Assembly: GCA_016708305.1 (NCBI GenBank)
Contig: JADJGB010000008.1
Coordinates: 434,001 to 498,000 of the forward strand
Direction: 5' to 3'
Length of the DNA: 64,000 nt
Source: Sphingobacteriales bacterium
Lineage (GTDB): Bacteria; Bacteroidota; Bacteroidia; Chitinophagales; Chitinophagaceae
The translations under genes and the position numbers were made by a program. The notes under the pieces were generated by a model. It was not told where the DNA came from, searched no databases, and saw only the letters and a program-made list of their open reading frames with translations. Below, piece by piece: positions 18,157 through 28,914 of the stretch (its first letter is position 1; each line of letters starts with the position of its first letter).

Positions 18157-19229
18157 TTGAAATACAAGGGTTTTTCAAAAAAATTACAAATTTGGGATCT
18201 GAAATTCAATGATAGGGCAATGCCCTGGAAAAATGAGAAAGACCCTTATAAAATATGGTTGAGCGAAATTATTCTTCAACAAACCAGGGTAGAACAGGGT
18301 TTGGCTTACTATGAAAATTTTATAAAACACTTTCCCACTATTAAGCACCTGGCTGCTGCCAGTGAAAAAAAGGTGTTTAAATTATGGGAAGGATTGGGTT
18401 ATTACAGCCGTTGTAAAAACCTGATATTCACGGCAAAAGAAATTGTTGACCTATACAATGGCATCTTCCCCAATACCTACCACGATATCTTGAACTTGAA
18501 AGGAATTGGCCCTTACACAGCGGCAGCAATAGCATCCTTTGCATTTTATCAGCCTTATGCAGTGGTTGATGGAAATGTTTTCAGGGTGCTCTCCAGATAT
18601 TTTGAGATTAGCATACCGATTGATACTACAGAAGGTAAAAAACTGTTTACCGACCTGGCCAATATGGTTCTGGATAAAAATAATCCGGCTGGTCATAATC
18701 AGGCCATGATGGACTTTGGTGCCACTGTGTGCAAACCTGTTAACCCGCTTTGCAAAACCTGTGTTTTCAAAAAATCCTGTAAGGCATTTTTGCAAAACAG
18801 GGTGGAAATGTTACCTGTGAAAAACAAAAAGACAATCGTCAAAAAAAGACAATTCTACTTTTTTGTTATTGAATCAAAAGGCAAAATTGTATTGCGCGAA
18901 AGACATGAAAAAGACATTTGGCAACATCTTCACGAATTTCCTGTGATAGAAACTCAAAAACAGGAAGATATCGACGCTATTATTAAAATTGTGCAAAAAA
19001 CAGGTGGATTAATGAAGATGCTGTATTGTTGAAAATATCGAATCCATTTATCCAAAAACTCACCCATCAGGTTATTCATGCCGTTTTTATCGAACTAAAA
19101 GTAGCGAAAAGACCGGCTGCATTATCAAAATATATTTGGGTGAAAAGGGATTTGCTCAAAAATATTTCTTTCCCTAAAATCATCAAAGAGTATTTGAAAT
19201 CCTCGGGGTCAGCAATAAATTTTTTTTAA
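18157..19229 (+). pseudogene. mutY: A/G-specific adenine glycosylase, one frameshift
   Basis: Removes adenine mispaired with 8-oxoguanine. About 357 residues when joined. LSEIILQQTRVEQ carries the catalytic Glu, LKGIGPYTAAAIASF is the helix-hairpin-helix, VVDGNVFRVLSR carries the catalytic Asp, and the 4Fe-4S loop has Cys spaced 6-2-5 (CKPVNPLCKTCVFKKSC). The C-terminal NUDIX-like 8-oxoG domain begins, then the frame breaks at the A-run 18995-19000 (one A missing); the other frame continues WINEDAVLLKISNPFIQKLT to 19229. The start is a TTG at 18157; no upstream ATG exists in frame. It is followed by ssb and gldE. Confidence 0.88.
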
Positions 19230-19295
19230 TTAAGTAAAAAAATTAATTTTATTAGTTATTAGGAGCCATTAAGGTCAAAAAGAAAAAAATATATT

Positions 19296-19712
19296 ATGAG
19301 AGGCGTTAACAAAGTTATGTTGATTGGAAATTTGGGCAGAGATCCTGAAATACAGATTTTGGATGGCAATATTGCAGTAGCAAAATTCCCTTTGGCTACC
19401 ACCGAAACATTTAAAGACAGAACCGGCAAATTGGTTTCGCAAACAGAATGGCATACCGTTGTGCTGTGGCGAGGCCTTGCCGAACTGGCACAAAAATTTC
19501 TTCACAAATCAAGTCTGGTATATATTGAGGGAAGGTTGCGCACCCGAAATTGGGATGACAAAGACGGTGTAAAGAAATTTGTAACCGAAATAGTAGGCGA
19601 AAATTTAATTATGCTGGATAAAAAAACCGATGGAACCGCTGCGTCAGATCATTTTGATATGAATCACAATAAGGGAGGCGAAAATGACAACATTGAGCCG
19701 AATCCTTTTTAG
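19296..19712 (+). CDS. ssb: Single-stranded DNA-binding protein
   Basis: 138 residues: the OB-fold starts MRGVNKVMLIGNLGRDPEI, with TEWHTVVLWRGLAELAQKFL and YIEGRLRTRNW typical of SSB. The C-terminal tail is short and less acidic than usual (ENDNIEPNPF), but keeps the Pro-Phe end that binds partner proteins. It lies 66 bp after mutY and 77 bp before gldE on the same strand. It could be the main or a secondary SSB. Confidence 0.95.
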   Translation: MRGVNKVMLIGNLGRDPEIQILDGNIAVAKFPLATTETFKDRTGKLVSQTEWHTVVLWRGLAELAQKFLHKSSLVYIEGRLRTRNWDDKDGVKKFVTEIVGENLIMLDKKTDGTAASDHFDMNHNKGGENDNIEPNPF

Positions 19713-19789
19713 ATAAAATAAATCATATATTTTTGCTTCACTTTTAAGAAAGTATAACAATAATAATTGTTTCACAAAAACAAACCAAT

Positions 19790-21142
19790 TTGGACCCGCA
19801 GGACTCCATTTTAAACATTTCAGATAAGTTAACCTTATTACAATTGCCGGCAAATGTGCAAAGTACTACACTGCTGGTGATTTTACTGTGCGTGTTAATC
19901 GTCACTTCATTTTCTATTGCCGGAACTCAGGCGGCCATTTTTTCTTTGGATGATAAAGATGTGGATGTGTTGAAAACAAAGCAACAGATATCATCAAAGC
20001 GGATTCTGGCTTTGCTCGAAGAGCCAAAAGCCGTGTACGTATCCATGTTGATAGCAAAGACATTTTGCAATATCTGCATCATCGTTTTGGCCAATTATTT
20101 AATCAATCAATATATACCGCCGGAATATCTTAGCAGTGAGTGGGCAATTGCATTAAAATTTTTAGCTATTGCTTTTGTATTGTTATTTCTGGTAGAAATT
20201 TTTCCACGCGTGTGGGCATCTCAAAACAATTTGCGGTTTGCCCTTGAGTGGTCAATACTTATATTGCTTGTAGAAGGGATTCACCTGTTTTTAAGACGCA
20301 TCAGCAAATGGATTGTATCTATTGCCGATAGTATCGGGCGGGGAGTGGGAGCCAATAAAGCAGATGAAACTTCTTATCATCAACTGGATGAAGCAATTGA
20401 TATACAAACAAATGACGACACCTCGCCTGTAGAAAAGGATATCATCAAGGGGATTGTAAAGTTTGGAAAAATATCAGTCAAAAAGGCGATGCGCAGCCGG
20501 TTGTATGTGAGTGGCATTGACCATAAAACCACCTACAATGAACTGATAGAAATTATCAAAGAACTGCAATACTCAAGGTTGCCGGTTTACAAAGAAAACC
20601 TTGACAATATTGTGGGTATTTTAAACACAAAAGAACTGGTCCCTTTTCTATATGAAAATAACGTTTCAGAATATGAATGGCATTCAAAAATCAGACCTCC
20701 TTATTTTGTGCCGGAGTCGAAACTGATTGAAGATCTTTTGGTTGATTTTCAAAAAAAGAGAATTCATTTTGCTGTGGTGGTAGATGAGTTTGGCGGCACC
20801 AGCGGCATTGTTACAATGGAAGACATCATGGAAGAAGTGGTAGGTGATATTAAGGATGAATTTGATCAGGAAGAAAGCAGTATCCGAAAAATAGACAATA
20901 ACACCTTTATTTTTGAAGGCCGCACCATGCTGAATGATGTGTGCAAAGCCATGAAAATTCCTTTTGACACCTTTGACAAAGTGAGAGGAGAAAATGAATC
21001 TATCGGCGGGTTGGTTGTGGAACTTTCGGGAGAACTGCCTGAAAATAATGCCGTAGTACGATCGGGAGATTTTGAGTTTACTGTATTGGAAACAGAAAAA
21101 AACAGAGTAAAGTCTGTTAAGGTGAGCATCAATCGGAAATAA
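19790..21142 (+). CDS. gldE: Gliding motility-associated CNNM/CBS protein
   Basis: 450 residues. DUF21 (CNNM) membrane domain with about four hydrophobic segments in residues 25-180, followed by a CBS pair (SRLYVSGIDHKTTYNELIEI; DEFGGTSGIVTMEDIMEEVVG) and a CorC/HlyC C-terminal domain. GldE is the member of this family found next to gldD in many Bacteroidota and was tied to gliding/type IX secretion by genetics; ion transport is the biochemical role of relatives. The start is TTG at 19790. The neighbours mutY and ssb match the common order, but gldD is not downstream here. Confidence 0.85.
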   Translation: MDPQDSILNISDKLTLLQLPANVQSTTLLVILLCVLIVTSFSIAGTQAAIFSLDDKDVDVLKTKQQISSKRILALLEEPKAVYVSMLIAKTFCNICIIVLANYLINQYIPPEYLSSEWAIALKFLAIAFVLLFLVEIFPRVWASQNNLRFALEWSILILLVEGIHLFLRRISKWIVSIADSIGRGVGANKADETSYHQLDEAIDIQTNDDTSPVEKDIIKGIVKFGKISVKKAMRSRLYVSGIDHKTTYNELIEIIKELQYSRLPVYKENLDNIVGILNTKELVPFLYENNVSEYEWHSKIRPPYFVPESKLIEDLLVDFQKKRIHFAVVVDEFGGTSGIVTMEDIMEEVVGDIKDEFDQEESSIRKIDNNTFIFEGRTMLNDVCKAMKIPFDTFDKVRGENESIGGLVVELSGELPENNAVVRSGDFEFTVLETEKNRVKSVKVSINRK

Positions 21143-21191
21143 TATTTTCCCTTTTCAGGAAAACATTTTTACTTTTTACCGGTTCTGCAAA

Positions 21192-21817
21192 ATGAACCGG
21201 GTTGTCAATTTAAATTCTAAAACAGTGATTGTTATAGATAATAAAATCATCAGTGATGATATAATAGAAAAACATTTTGTATGCGATCTTCCCAAATGTA
21301 ATGGAGGTTGTTGTGAGGATGGAGATGCAGGCGCTCCATTAAGCGATGAAGAATTAGATAGTGTAGTAGAACATTACGAAACCATCAAAAAATACCTGAC
21401 CAAAGATGCCATAGAGCAAATCGAAAAACATGGCAAATACGTTTACGATAAAGAATTTGGATGGGTAACACCTACTCTTCCCAGCGACAATGAAATTTGC
21501 GTGTATGCCTATCGGGAGAAAAGCGGATTAATCAAATGTGCTTTTGAGCAGGCAAATAACAAAGGTGAGATTAACTGGATAAAACCGATCAGCTGTCATT
21601 TATATCCGATAATTGCTTACAAAGGAAAACACGGAGACTATGAAAGGCTCAATTATGAGCCGCGCGAAGTAATGTGCCATCCTGCCACCATTCTGGGCAA
21701 AAATTAGAAGTGCCTGTGTACAAATTTCTTAAAGAACCGCTTATCCGAAAATACGGAGAAGAGTTTTATAAAGCGCTTGAGCAGGCGGCACAATATAAAA
21801 AGGAATCTGCTGAATGA
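21192..21817 (+). pseudogene. DUF3109 family protein, one frameshift near the C-terminus
   Basis: About 208 residues when joined. The cysteine-rich N-terminus (CDLPKCNGGCCEDGDAG) and later Cys/His (CAFEQ, SCHLYPI, CHPAT) suggest a bound Fe-S cluster or zinc. The main frame stops after ATILGKN at 21707; inserting one A in the run 21699-21703 restores KLEVPVYKFLKEPLIRKYGE through to TGA 21815-21817. Function unknown; the annotation as DUF3109 rests on length and Cys pattern. Confidence 0.75.
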
Positions 21818-21923
21818 TGGTATGGAAAGTATGAAATATTATGGCCATGACTGAAATCAATAATGCTTCTGAAATATTTTATGTAGGTTTGCTTTGACGG
21901 TATAAACACCTCATCAGTTAAAT

Positions 21924-23300
21924 ATGTCGCACGAATCTTCAATATTTCAAAAGAAAAGCGCTGCCAAGGCAGCCGACCGTGAACACAGAAAGGTAATCAA
22001 CTTCAACATCAATAAATATAATGCTGCTGTTCCGGGTGGAAAAAAGCAGTTTGCGGATTTAGAATTAACCAAAGAAAGGGCTAAGAATATCAAGTGGAAA
22101 GCAATTGAAACGTTGGACTTACAATTAGAAAATTTTGAAACAGCCATCACTGCCCGAGGTGCAAAGGTAATCTGGTGCGAAAATGCAGCCCAGGCTAATG
22201 AAGCAGTACTCAAAATCTGCAAGGGAAAAAACTGCAAAACGCTTGTGAAGAGCAAAAGCATGGTAACAGAAGAAATACACCTGAACGAAAATCTTGAAAA
22301 AAACGGAATAGAGAGCATAGAAACTGATTTGGGAGAATATATTCAACAACTTGCAGGCGAACCGCCTTACCACATTGTAACACCGGCAATGCATAAAAGT
22401 GCAGGCCAGATAGCTGAACTGTTTGCCGAAAAATTAGATACTGATCCGTCTTTTAATGCAAGCCAGTTAACGCTGGTAGCCAGAGAAAAGCTGAGGAAAA
22501 AATATGCAGAAGCAGAGGTGGGAGTAACCGGTGCCAATTTTATTATTGCAGACATCGGAGGTATTGCATTGACCGAAAATGAAGGGAATGCAAGGCTGAG
22601 TTGTTCCATGCCTAAAACGCATATTGTGATTGTGGGAATTGAAAAGGTGATTCCTTCAATCAATGATCTTGCGCTGTTTTGGCCATTACTTTCTACCTAC
22701 GGTACCGGACAGCAAATTACTTCTTACAGCACCATCGTAACCGGACCAAGACAACCGAATGAAAAAGACGGACCTGATGAAATGTATGTAATACTGCTTG
22801 ATAATGGGCGCACCAAAATGCTGGCCAACGAAAAAGTAAGAGAAGCGTTGCACTGCATACGTTGTGGCGCTTGTCTCAACGTATGTCCAGTGTATAAAAA
22901 CATTGGTGGTCACACCTACGCTACTACTTACAGTGGCCCCATTGGTTCGGTTATTACTCCACAAATGAAAGACCTGGAAGAATGGAAACATTTGAGCCAT
23001 GCTTCTTCATTGTGCGGCGCCTGCACCGAAGTATGTCCCATGAAGATAAACATTCACTGGCTGCTGTTAGAAAACCGGCATGAAGCTTCTCTTAAAGGTT
23101 TTGCACCTATGGCCGAGAAAGTGGTTTGGAAGGGTTGGAAAACAGCCATGCTGCGTAGGAGCTGGATGAATATGGTAAATGGCAATGTAAAAACTAAATT
23201 CATAAACATGGTGGCATCATCCTGGACAAAAGGCCGAAGCAAGTTTGATTTTCCAAAAAAATCCTTTAACGAGCAATGGGTGGAGAAGTACGGAAAATAG
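21924..23300 (+). CDS. LutB-like lactate utilisation iron-sulfur protein
   Basis: 458 residues. N-terminal LUD domain (KSMVTEEIHLNENLEKNGIE; GITGANFIIADIGGI-type core at about 205-220) and a C-terminal pair of 4Fe-4S motifs: CIRCGACLNVCPVY (about 313-326) and CGACTEVCPM. LutB works with LutA and LutC in oxidation of L-lactate to pyruvate; neither partner lies beside it here. Cytoplasmic, soluble. It could serve another 2-hydroxy acid. Confidence 0.9.
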   Translation: MSHESSIFQKKSAAKAADREHRKVINFNINKYNAAVPGGKKQFADLELTKERAKNIKWKAIETLDLQLENFETAITARGAKVIWCENAAQANEAVLKICKGKNCKTLVKSKSMVTEEIHLNENLEKNGIESIETDLGEYIQQLAGEPPYHIVTPAMHKSAGQIAELFAEKLDTDPSFNASQLTLVAREKLRKKYAEAEVGVTGANFIIADIGGIALTENEGNARLSCSMPKTHIVIVGIEKVIPSINDLALFWPLLSTYGTGQQITSYSTIVTGPRQPNEKDGPDEMYVILLDNGRTKMLANEKVREALHCIRCGACLNVCPVYKNIGGHTYATTYSGPIGSVITPQMKDLEEWKHLSHASSLCGACTEVCPMKINIHWLLLENRHEASLKGFAPMAEKVVWKGWKTAMLRRSWMNMVNGNVKTKFINMVASSWTKGRSKFDFPKKSFNEQWVEKYGK

Positions 23301-23345
23301 CTGATTAGGCAATCGTTTTAAACAAAAAACTTTTTCTTTGCCGCT

Positions 23346-24671
23346 ATGCTGATTTTCTCCGAAAATATTACTCCAAGACTTCGATATATTATTCATTTTT
23401 TTTCGCAGGAAATCAGCGATGAAGAATGGAGAATTAGTTCTGATGCAGAAGAGTTTATCACTTCGCACAAACCAAAAATCAATTACAGTAACCACCATCT
23501 GAATGGTAATTGCCTGCATATTGTTCCACACACCATCTTATTTGAAAATATAATTGTTGAGCAGAACATTCAGTGTACAAAAAATAACGGATTAACCATA
23601 TTTTTTCGAAACGAAAGTGAAACAGGTTTTGATATTTTTGCAGCCGGTTTTTATCTGTTGAGCCGTTATGAGGAATATCTGCCATTTACCCCCGATAAAC
23701 ACGGACGTTTTCCATATCAAAATTCATTGGCCTATCGGGAAGGTTTCCTGAAAAAACCACTCATTAACTATTGGTTACAACAGTTCAAAAACCAAATTCT
23801 TTCTAAATACCCTGATTTTACATTTAAAGAAAAGAAGTTTCAATTTTTGCCCACTTATGATATTGACATGGCCTGGAGTTACCGCCACAAGGGATTTTGG
23901 CGTAATTCGGCAAATGTGGTACTGGATTTATTAACTTTAAGATTTTGGGAAGTTGCCCACCGCCTGAAAGTTTTAGCCGGTATGCAAAAAGATCCTTTTG
24001 ACGTATTTGATTGGTTAGATGAACTTCATGAAATTGGAAAATTAAATCCACTTTACTTTTTCCTTGTGGCAGAAAGGGTGTCAAAATTTGATAAGAATAT
24101 TTCTCCCAAAAATCCGGCAATGAAGAGAGTTATTGAGCAACATTCAAGGGAATATTCGATTGGACTGCATCCTTCCTATCGAAGCAATGAGGATGAAAAA
24201 GTGTTGATTAGCGAGAAAGGTATTTTATCGGAAATTGCAAAAGAAGATGTTCAATCTTCGCGACAGCATTATTTGAAAATGAATTTACCTGAAACGTATC
24301 GGCGACTATTGAGTGCAGGCATAAGAAAAGATTTCACAATGGGATATGCCGGCAGCAACGGTTTCAGAGCATCCGTTGCTTCATCTTTTATCTGGTACGA
24401 CCTAAAAAATGAAATAGAGACAGACCTGCTTATTATACCATTTTGTTTTATGGAAGCTACTTCCGTGTTTTATAAAAAAGATACACCCGAGCAGGCATTT
24501 GCCGAGATGAAACAACTTTATAACGAAGTGAAAACTGTCAATGGTATGTTCAGCACGATTTGGCACAACAATTCTCTTGCTGATGAAGGCATTTTCAAAG
24601 GTTGGAAGGATGCGTATGACAGCTTAATTGTTTATCACACTTCATGCTCCCATGTAGGGCATCATAAATAA
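23346..24671 (+). CDS. Polysaccharide deacetylase family protein
   Basis: 441 residues with no signal peptide. The N-terminal 150 residues are a domain seen ahead of the deacetylase fold in Bacteroidota proteins; then FLPTYDIDMAWSYRH holds the conserved Asp pair, SIGLHPSYRSNED the metal-binding His region, and DFTMGYAGSNGFRASV / IWHNNSLAD the later NodB-like motifs. The family removes N- or O-acetyl groups from envelope polysaccharides. It converges on hpf with an 11-bp gap. Confidence 0.8.
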   Translation: MLIFSENITPRLRYIIHFFSQEISDEEWRISSDAEEFITSHKPKINYSNHHLNGNCLHIVPHTILFENIIVEQNIQCTKNNGLTIFFRNESETGFDIFAAGFYLLSRYEEYLPFTPDKHGRFPYQNSLAYREGFLKKPLINYWLQQFKNQILSKYPDFTFKEKKFQFLPTYDIDMAWSYRHKGFWRNSANVVLDLLTLRFWEVAHRLKVLAGMQKDPFDVFDWLDELHEIGKLNPLYFFLVAERVSKFDKNISPKNPAMKRVIEQHSREYSIGLHPSYRSNEDEKVLISEKGILSEIAKEDVQSSRQHYLKMNLPETYRRLLSAGIRKDFTMGYAGSNGFRASVASSFIWYDLKNEIETDLLIIPFCFMEATSVFYKKDTPEQAFAEMKQLYNEVKTVNGMFSTIWHNNSLADEGIFKGWKDAYDSLIVYHTSCSHVGHHK

Positions 24672-24681
24672 CAACCTATAA

Positions 24682-24995
24682 TTATCTGTTATGCAGCTTT
24701 CCGATGCGACTGTCCAATAAATGTTTCATTTTGTCAATTGCCCCATTAAAAGCGAGGCTGATGGTATCGGCATTATGAGAAACCGCTTCCGGAGGTTTGT
24801 TTTAATCTTTATTTCAATTGTGCATTTTTTGTCATTAATACTTGCTTTTGCTTTGTTTTCATCTACAAAATAAATATCTGCCCCCGAAAGATATTCGGCA
24901 AAACGATGCAGCTTTATATTTAGCTCTTCCGAATATTTTTCGGCAAAATGTTCACTGCCTGTTATGTGATTGTCGGTATGCACCCTGGTTTCCAT
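24682..24995 (-). pseudogene. hpf: Ribosome hibernation promoting factor, one frameshift
   Basis: About 104 residues when joined, the short HPF/RaiA form. METRVHTDNHITGSEHFAEK starts the beta-alpha-beta fold; KCTIEIKIKT is followed in the intact frame by KPPEAVSHNADTISLAFNGA and IDKMKHLLDSRIGKLHNR. The break is at the TTT 24796-24798 (AAA on the coding strand; four A restore it). The protein binds the 30S subunit and inactivates ribosomes in stationary phase. Probably intact in vivo. Confidence 0.82.
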
Positions 24996-25113
24996 TCTTA
25001 AATATTTTATTTCTACAAGCTGATTTTTTGTTCAAATATGTTATGTAAATGTAGGCATTTTTTTACGCTAAATAAACATAAAACAAATTTGGTTTATAAA
25101 TTATTCGCTTCTG

Positions 25114-26652
25114 TTAATGTTTAAAATGCCTCATACCGGTCAATACCATCGGCAGGTTATTTTCTTTGGCATACTCGATAGAGTCTTTATCCCTTATGGA
25201 GCCTCCGGGCTGAATATAGGCTTCAATACCGGCGGCATGCCCCAGTTTTATGCAATCATCAAACGGGAAGAATGCATCGCTGGCCATAACAGCGCCTTTT
25301 AAATCAAAGTTGAATTGACTGGCTTTTTCGATGGCTTGTCGCAGGGCATCAATCCGGCTGGTTTGGCCGCAACCCTTACCCATCAATTGATTATTTTTTA
25401 CCAAACAGATCGCGTTCGATTTTAAATGTTTGCAGATAATATTTGCAAAAATCAAATTCTCTTTTTCTTCTTCGGTCGTCTCTCTGCCGCCTGCTTCAGT
25501 CCATTCACTATAGTTTCCCTCATCATTAGATTGTTGCAGCACGCCATTCTGAATTGAGCGGAATTGACCTGACCTGGTTGGCAAATTTTTTAATTGCAAT
25601 AAAATTCTTTTCTTTTTAGATTTCAGAATTTGTAATGCGGCTTCTTCAAAACTGGGCGCTATCAGTACTTCAAAGAAAAGCTCGTTGATGGCATTGGCTG
25701 TTTGTGCATCTACCATTCCGTTTGTTATCAATATGCCGCCAAAAGCGCTTTCAGGATCTCCGGCAAGCGCATCTTTCCACGCTTCATGTACTGAGGCTCT
25801 CTGTGCCGCACCACAAACATTGGTGTGTTTGATAATGGCAAATATCACACTTTGTTCCGTTGATTTTGTTACATCGGTCTTAAATTCCTTTATTAATTGA
25901 ATCGCCGCATCCACATCCACTAAGTTGTTATAGGAAAGGTCTTTGCCATTCAGGTTTTTAAACAAATCATTCAGGTTGCCATAGAAAACGCCCTGCTGAT
26001 GAGGGTTCTCGCCATAGCGCATAATTTGTGGTTGTGGGGATGACTCCAGAAAATATTCGCCGCCTTCCGACAGAAAATAATGTGCAATGGCCACATCATA
26101 ATGAGCTACTACTTCAAATGCCTTTGCAGCATACCTTTTCCTTTGCTCAGTGGTAGTTTCTCCATTTTGTGTCTTCAACATATCTTTAATGGCTGCATAA
26201 TCCTTTTTTTCAGCTACTACCAATACATCTTTGAAATTTTTGGCGGCAGCTCTGATCATTGAAGGGCCGCCAATATCAATTTTTTCAATAATTGCCTTCT
26301 CATCATCCGTATTGGCCAATGTTTCTTCAAAAGGATATAAATCCACAATCACCAGGTCAATTTCAGGTATCTTGTATTCGAGCATTTCTTTTCGGTCACT
26401 TTCTAATTCCCTTCTGCCTAAAATACCGCCAAACACTGATGGATGCAGGGTTTTCACTCTGCCGCCCAATATCGAAGGGTAGCTCGTAAGATTTTCTACC
26501 GGCACTACATTGATGCCTAAATCCTCAATAAACTTCTGGGTACCTCCGGTGGAATAAATGGTAATCCCTAACCTTGAAAGTTCGTTAACAATCGGCTCGA
26601 GGCCATCTTTATAAAAAACTGAAATTAATGCTGATTGAATTTTTTTATTCAT
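25114..26652 (-). CDS. purH: Bifunctional AICAR formyltransferase/IMP cyclohydrolase
   Basis: Last two steps of IMP synthesis. 512 residues. N-terminal MGS-like IMP cyclohydrolase domain (YSTGGTQKFIEDLG, GGRVKTLHPSVFGGIL), then the AICAR transformylase domain with RYGENPHQQGVFYG, the catalytic KHTNVCGAA (Lys-His), GKGCGQTSRIDALRQA and SDAFFPFDDCIK, ending VLTGMRHFKH. A textbook Bacteroidota promoter overlaps the end of the comEC gene just upstream. Confidence 0.97.
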   Translation of the reverse strand: MNKKIQSALISVFYKDGLEPIVNELSRLGITIYSTGGTQKFIEDLGINVVPVENLTSYPSILGGRVKTLHPSVFGGILGRRELESDRKEMLEYKIPEIDLVIVDLYPFEETLANTDDEKAIIEKIDIGGPSMIRAAAKNFKDVLVVAEKKDYAAIKDMLKTQNGETTTEQRKRYAAKAFEVVAHYDVAIAHYFLSEGGEYFLESSPQPQIMRYGENPHQQGVFYGNLNDLFKNLNGKDLSYNNLVDVDAAIQLIKEFKTDVTKSTEQSVIFAIIKHTNVCGAAQRASVHEAWKDALAGDPESAFGGILITNGMVDAQTANAINELFFEVLIAPSFEEAALQILKSKKKRILLQLKNLPTRSGQFRSIQNGVLQQSNDEGNYSEWTEAGGRETTEEEKENLIFANIICKHLKSNAICLVKNNQLMGKGCGQTSRIDALRQAIEKASQFNFDLKGAVMASDAFFPFDDCIKLGHAAGIEAYIQPGGSIRDKDSIEYAKENNLPMVLTGMRHFKH

Positions 26653-26679
26653 CCCTTAGGTTTTTAAAAAATTAAGTCG

Positions 26680-26709
26680 CAAAAGTACGTTATCAAAAAT
26701 TCATAACAA
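26680..26709 (-). promoter_or_regulatory. Promoter for purH (TTG-N19-TACTTTTG)
   Basis: On the minus strand TTG (26707-26709) is followed after exactly 19 bases by TACTTTTG (26680-26687), a full match to TTG/TAnnTTTG of the Bacteroidota primary sigma factor. The purH ATG is about 27 bases beyond the -7 box. The -33 element lies inside the 3' end of comEC. Confidence 0.8.
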
Positions 26710-28783
26710 AAGCGCCTTTTTCACTCACATCGAAATAGGGAATTTGAAGTGAGTCGCAATCCTTTTTCCAATAACCCGCTTTCCATGCCGGCACGGAGCT
26801 GTCTATAACGATTTGAGCAGGAGTTATTTGTTTTATCAAATCTGAAATATACAAGCGTGGATTGCCCGAAAGTATTGCCAGATCAATTTTTGCGGGTGTG
26901 GCATCATCAGTTCTGGCTAATGGCGCATCAACTATTATTATCCTTTTATTATCGAATATAAACTGATTTTCATAAATCTTTAATCCGGGAAGTTGATTAT
27001 CCGGGGCAATTCTTTGTTCTATTCTTGAAGGCCTCAGATAGAAATTTGTGAGTGTGGGATCTTCTATTATTTCAAGATCACCTGCAAAAAAGTATTTTCT
27101 GCCATTTATGAAATCAATCGCCTGAAACTTTGGCACATTGTAAACGATCAGTTTTCTCTGATGCGCAGTTTCGTAAAAAGAATAAGACCTGATTCCAAAA
27201 AATAAAATCAGCGCACCAAAACCTATCCAAAATGCCGGTTTCATCTTTTGAAACAACCAAACAACAATGGCTGCAATAAAAATATAGAGCGATATGGTTT
27301 GAAGGATATTTGTTTGCAATCCGCTCCAAAGCGCAAAGGGGAATTGCTCTAATCGTTCTATAAATGAGTTGAGCCACCATATCATGCCATCAAGGATTTT
27401 GCCGAGAAAAACAGCCAGAAATTTTATTGGCGAAAAAATTACCAGAATTAATTCTCCAATCAATATCACACTGGAAACAGGCACCGCAAACAAATTAGTC
27501 AGCAGAAAATATACCGGAAACTGATGAAAATGATAAACACTTAGCGGCGTAGTTAGTATTTGTGCAGCTATGCTCACTGCCAGCAGGCTCCACAACCAGG
27601 CAAGAGATTTGTTGGTGAAATAGATCAAATTATTAAGCGGCTTGTAAAAAACAACAATGCTCAAAACTGCGGTATATGAAAGCTGAAAGCCTACATCCCA
27701 GAGCCAGAAAGGATTGTAGAGCAACAAACAAAAAGCAGATGCCGCCAGTATGTTATATATGGACGCATTTCTTTTAAGTGTTTTGCCAATCATCACAAAG
27801 GTGAACATCACGGCAGCACGAACTATTGATGCGGCACCACCGGTAATGAAGGTGAATATCCAAAGAATTGAAATAACCAAAACCGGATGCAGCCATTTTG
27901 TTCTTCGATGTCGAAGCAACGGTTTAAATACAAAATCGAGCAACAGAAAAATTAACGCCAGGTGCATACCCGATACCGCTATAATATGCACTACACCTGT
28001 GTTTGTGTAAGATTGTAACAAATTTTTATCAAGGTCGTCTTTGTATCCAATTAAAAGCGCCTCGGCAAGGCCGCACTCTTTCTTTCCGGGAATAAACTTT
28101 TTAAAAACATTAAGCACATAGTCTTTTGTTGAAAATAAAAATGATTCAAACCAAACTATATTCCTTACGTTCAATAACCGAAAATCCTCGGGTGTGAGAT
28201 AAACCTGATGTGTAATTTCATTGAAGAGTGCATATCTTTTATAATCAAAAGCCCCGGGATTGCCGGTATTTTTAATTTCCTGCAAAGGACGATTAAAAAT
28301 TATCTGAGAACCAGGTTTCAGTTGATGATCAAAGCTATCTTTTTTGAAGTAGATAATTATTTTTCCCACCACATTAAAACTACTGTCCTGTGTTATCATT
28401 CGGGTGATTTTTGCCTCTGCCTTATAAGACTTAGGCTTTTCAATAGGATGTTCTTCTAGGATGGCTTTAATGGTCATCTCGGGCAGGTATTTTTTGCCAA
28501 ACCAGCTTTTTCTGTGCCTTATATCTTTAGTAAACATCAGTAACATCCCCAGAGAAAACATTATAAAATGCATCACCAATCCGTAAATCATTGATAATTT
28601 ATATTTCTGAAACAAAGAGAAAAAGTTATAAATAATTAAAAATAATAGTCCGGCTACCAGCAAAGAAATACTAATCAAAGATGAAAATTGCAGATACCAT
28701 TGAAATACGATTCCTAACGAAAGCGGTATGATTAACCTGACAAAAGGATTTTTTCTAAAGAATATGTAGAGGTCGGTTTTCAA
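26693..28783 (-). CDS. comEC: ComEC/Rec2 family DNA-uptake channel protein
   Basis: 696 residues, inner membrane. An N-terminal soluble DUF4131/OB-like part is flanked by hydrophobic segments, then the competence domain with HIIAVSGMHLALIFLLL and at least six further membrane helices (about residues 270-520). The C-terminal region ends at about 696 without a clear metallo-beta-lactamase HxHxDH motif. It would carry single-stranded DNA across the inner membrane. 41 bp separate it from purH. Confidence 0.88.
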   Translation of the reverse strand: MKTDLYIFFRKNPFVRLIIPLSLGIVFQWYLQFSSLISISLLVAGLLFLIIYNFFSLFQKYKLSMIYGLVMHFIMFSLGMLLMFTKDIRHRKSWFGKKYLPEMTIKAILEEHPIEKPKSYKAEAKITRMITQDSSFNVVGKIIIYFKKDSFDHQLKPGSQIIFNRPLQEIKNTGNPGAFDYKRYALFNEITHQVYLTPEDFRLLNVRNIVWFESFLFSTKDYVLNVFKKFIPGKKECGLAEALLIGYKDDLDKNLLQSYTNTGVVHIIAVSGMHLALIFLLLDFVFKPLLRHRRTKWLHPVLVISILWIFTFITGGAASIVRAAVMFTFVMIGKTLKRNASIYNILAASAFCLLLYNPFWLWDVGFQLSYTAVLSIVVFYKPLNNLIYFTNKSLAWLWSLLAVSIAAQILTTPLSVYHFHQFPVYFLLTNLFAVPVSSVILIGELILVIFSPIKFLAVFLGKILDGMIWWLNSFIERLEQFPFALWSGLQTNILQTISLYIFIAAIVVWLFQKMKPAFWIGFGALILFFGIRSYSFYETAHQRKLIVYNVPKFQAIDFINGRKYFFAGDLEIIEDPTLTNFYLRPSRIEQRIAPDNQLPGLKIYENQFIFDNKRIIIVDAPLARTDDATPAKIDLAILSGNPRLYISDLIKQITPAQIVIDSSVPAWKAGYWKKDCDSLQIPYFDVSEKGAFVMNF

Positions 28784-28914
28784 AAAAAGCAGATTTTTTT
28801 GGATTAAATATATTAATTTTTGCTAACCTAACGCACTTAATTCTTTTATATTTAGAATTTCTTTCTGGTATTTTTGTCTTCAAATTTCAAATTAAACTAT
28901 AAAAACTATTCAAA